Notes under the pieces: model-generated
Seen by the model: the letters and a program-made list of their open reading frames with translations, nothing else
Told to the model about the DNA's origin: nothing
Database searches by the model: none
Origin: an uncultured Collinsella sp.
Lineage (GTDB): Bacteria > Actinomycetota > Coriobacteriia > Coriobacteriales > Coriobacteriaceae
Length of the DNA stretch: 22,433 nt
Assembly: GCA_902494035.1 (NCBI GenBank)
Contig: CABURV010000032.1
Location: 1 to 22,433, forward strand
Direction: 5' to 3'
Shown: piece by piece, positions 21,323 to 22,433 of the stretch
Position numbering within the stretch: position 1 is the first letter of the stretch
Layout: each line of letters begins with the position of its first letter
Made by a program: the position numbers and the translations under genes

Positions 21323-22433
21323 CTATATATAGTAAAGGTACGAACGAAGTTTCTCGATGTTCGAAGTGTCGAGCGTGCCGTCGAACGCGAGGCGCAGCAC
21401 CGGCGCGCTGGCGGCCCCACCGCGCTCGATGTCCTCCCGCGCCTCGTCGTTATCGGCCTTGAGCCGCAGGATGGTGTCGACGTTCTCGTACATCGACGCC
21501 ACCGTCACCACGCCCGCCGAACGCAGACGTTCAAGCGCGACCTTAGCGAAGCGATACCGCGCACCGGCTCCGCGGAAGCGCGGGATGCCTGCATCCGCCG
21601 CGGCAATGAGCTCGCCCGGATTCACGGCGAACGAGCTCGAACCCGCGCCGAGCACATTCTCAAGGGCGGCCGAGAGCGCAGCCATCTGGCAGCGAAAGGC
21701 ATCGAGCAAAGACGCGCGGTCCGCCAACTCGTCCGCCGGGACAGCAAAGGGATCGGCCGGCACTTCGACGGCGGACACGGCATCGGAAGGTATAGAGGCA
21801 GGGGCCGCGGCGACACCCGCCCGCGTCCCCGGCTCCCAGGGCATGCCCTTCACCCCGCTGCGAGACCCCTGCGAAGAGTCCTGCTCCCACTCGTCTTGCC
21901 ACATCATCCAGAAGAACTCCGAGAGCGGCATGCGCGCGAGCCGATAGCCGCGCTGCGCGACCTCGTCCCACAGCTCGCCCGTAAGCTCGTCGGCATAGAC
22001 CCAGGGCCACTCCCCCACCAAGGCGAGCCGCTTGACAACATCGGGGGCATCGCCCCCTGCGAACTCCGCGACGAGCCGCGCGATCCGCGGCACGTCCAGC
22101 GAGGAAGCTCCCCCGGCGACAAGCTGCTCCACGCAGGCGCGCACGAAACCCGCCCGTGTCGACACCGGCAGCGCATAGGCGGCATCGCCCGCGAGCAGCA
22201 CGCCGAAGAGCTCGGAAGCCGCCCGTGCGCCCAGCCGGCGGTTGAGCTCCCAGGGAAGGACCTCGAAACGCGGCGCGGCGATTGCCACGTCACCGCAGCC
22301 ACGCTGGCGCAGCACCGCGCGGACCACGCGGTCATATTGGTTATCGGCCTCGGCGCCGCAGGTGGCAGGCAATGCCAGCGAGAGCGGCCCCGGAACAGAG
22401 GCCTGCGCCGCCACGAGCGCCGCGCCCAGGAAC
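21323..22433 (-). CDS. Large protein of unknown function (5' end outside window)
   Basis: The frame is open from the window's right edge to TAG 21323-21325, giving about 369 visible residues. It is Ala/Arg/Glu rich, soluble-looking and mostly helical: RVVRAVLRQRGCGDVAIAAPRFEVLPWELNRRLG, ARAASELFGVLLAGDAAYALP, FVRACVEQLVAGGASSLDVPRIARLVAEFAGG, PLSEFFWMMWQDEWEQ, then a flexible Pro/Ala linker, then RASLLDAFRCQMAALSAALENVL and a final LRLKADNDEAREDIERGG...DTSNIEKLRSYLYYI. I do not recognise the family. It is followed at 24 bases by the cupin pair. Confidence 0.75.
   Translation of the reverse strand, partial: FLGAALVAAQASVPGPLSLALPATCGAEADNQYDRVVRAVLRQRGCGDVAIAAPRFEVLPWELNRRLGARAASELFGVLLAGDAAYALPVSTRAGFVRACVEQLVAGGASSLDVPRIARLVAEFAGGDAPDVVKRLALVGEWPWVYADELTGELWDEVAQRGYRLARMPLSEFFWMMWQDEWEQDSSQGSRSGVKGMPWEPGTRAGVAAAPASIPSDAVSAVEVPADPFAVPADELADRASLLDAFRCQMAALSAALENVLGAGSSSFAVNPGELIAAADAGIPRFRGAGARYRFAKVALERLRSAGVVTVASMYENVDTILRLKADNDEAREDIERGGAASAPVLRLAFDGTLDTSNIEKLRSYLYYI

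Overview
The window looks like a chromosomal segment of a GC-rich, anaerobic, gut-type actinobacterium of the class Coriobacteriia, most likely Collinsella or a close relative. This is inferred from base composition, strong AAAGGAGG ribosome binding sites, a complete mannose-family PTS operon, an orphan hypA, a large multi-[4Fe-4S] flavoprotein and a DUF5692-like membrane protein. No rRNA or marker gene fixes the species.

Layout. (1) 1-3220 is a small defence island. The C-terminal end of an unknown gene is followed by three 17-bp direct repeats on an exact 34-bp period, then the first ~53 codons of a truncated AAA ATPase, and then an EcoRII-type restriction-modification pair read leftward. 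The island is bounded by a 25-bp direct repeat (8-32 and 3051-3075) and lies beside a tRNA-Arg(CCT) gene. An inverted copy of the tRNA 3' half lies between the island and the tRNA. (2) 3220-3510 has no gene but holds a dense run of hairpins, several sharing one sequence family. (3) 3509-6791 is a leftward mannose/fructose/sorbose-family PTS operon (IIAB, IIC, IID) followed by a ManO/DUF956 gene behind an internal terminator-like hairpin. (4) 7128-7556 is hypA, starting with TTG. (5) 7653-12352 is a divergent redox module: a 925-residue iron-sulfur flavoprotein leftward, and a TetR repressor plus a nine-helix membrane protein rightward. The shared control region carries twin TTGAC-N5-GTCAA palindromes. 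(6) 12590-14092 encodes a single-pass membrane protein with a very acidic cytoplasmic head. (7) 14153-15505 is an intact AAA/DUF4143 ATPase with a 62-bp near-perfect palindrome over its promoter.

(8) 15640-18955 is a decaying accessory island. It has one intact lipoprotein gene, one intact unknown gene and fragments of others, including a subtilisin-like protease broken by an insertion sequence. (9) 18955-19864 is an internally deleted IS256-family element. (10) 19865-20216 has no recognisable gene. (11) 20217-22433 returns to core-like genes read leftward: a large partial unknown gene, two tandem cupins and a small acidic/proline-rich protein.

Working links. The PTS genes form one sugar-uptake phosphotransfer chain. 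The TetR probably controls itself, the membrane protein and the divergent flavoprotein, suggesting an inducible electron-transfer or detoxification unit. The most unusual signal is that both AAA ATPase genes, one dead and one alive, have strongly repeated helically spaced sequence directly upstream, although the repeat sequences are unrelated.
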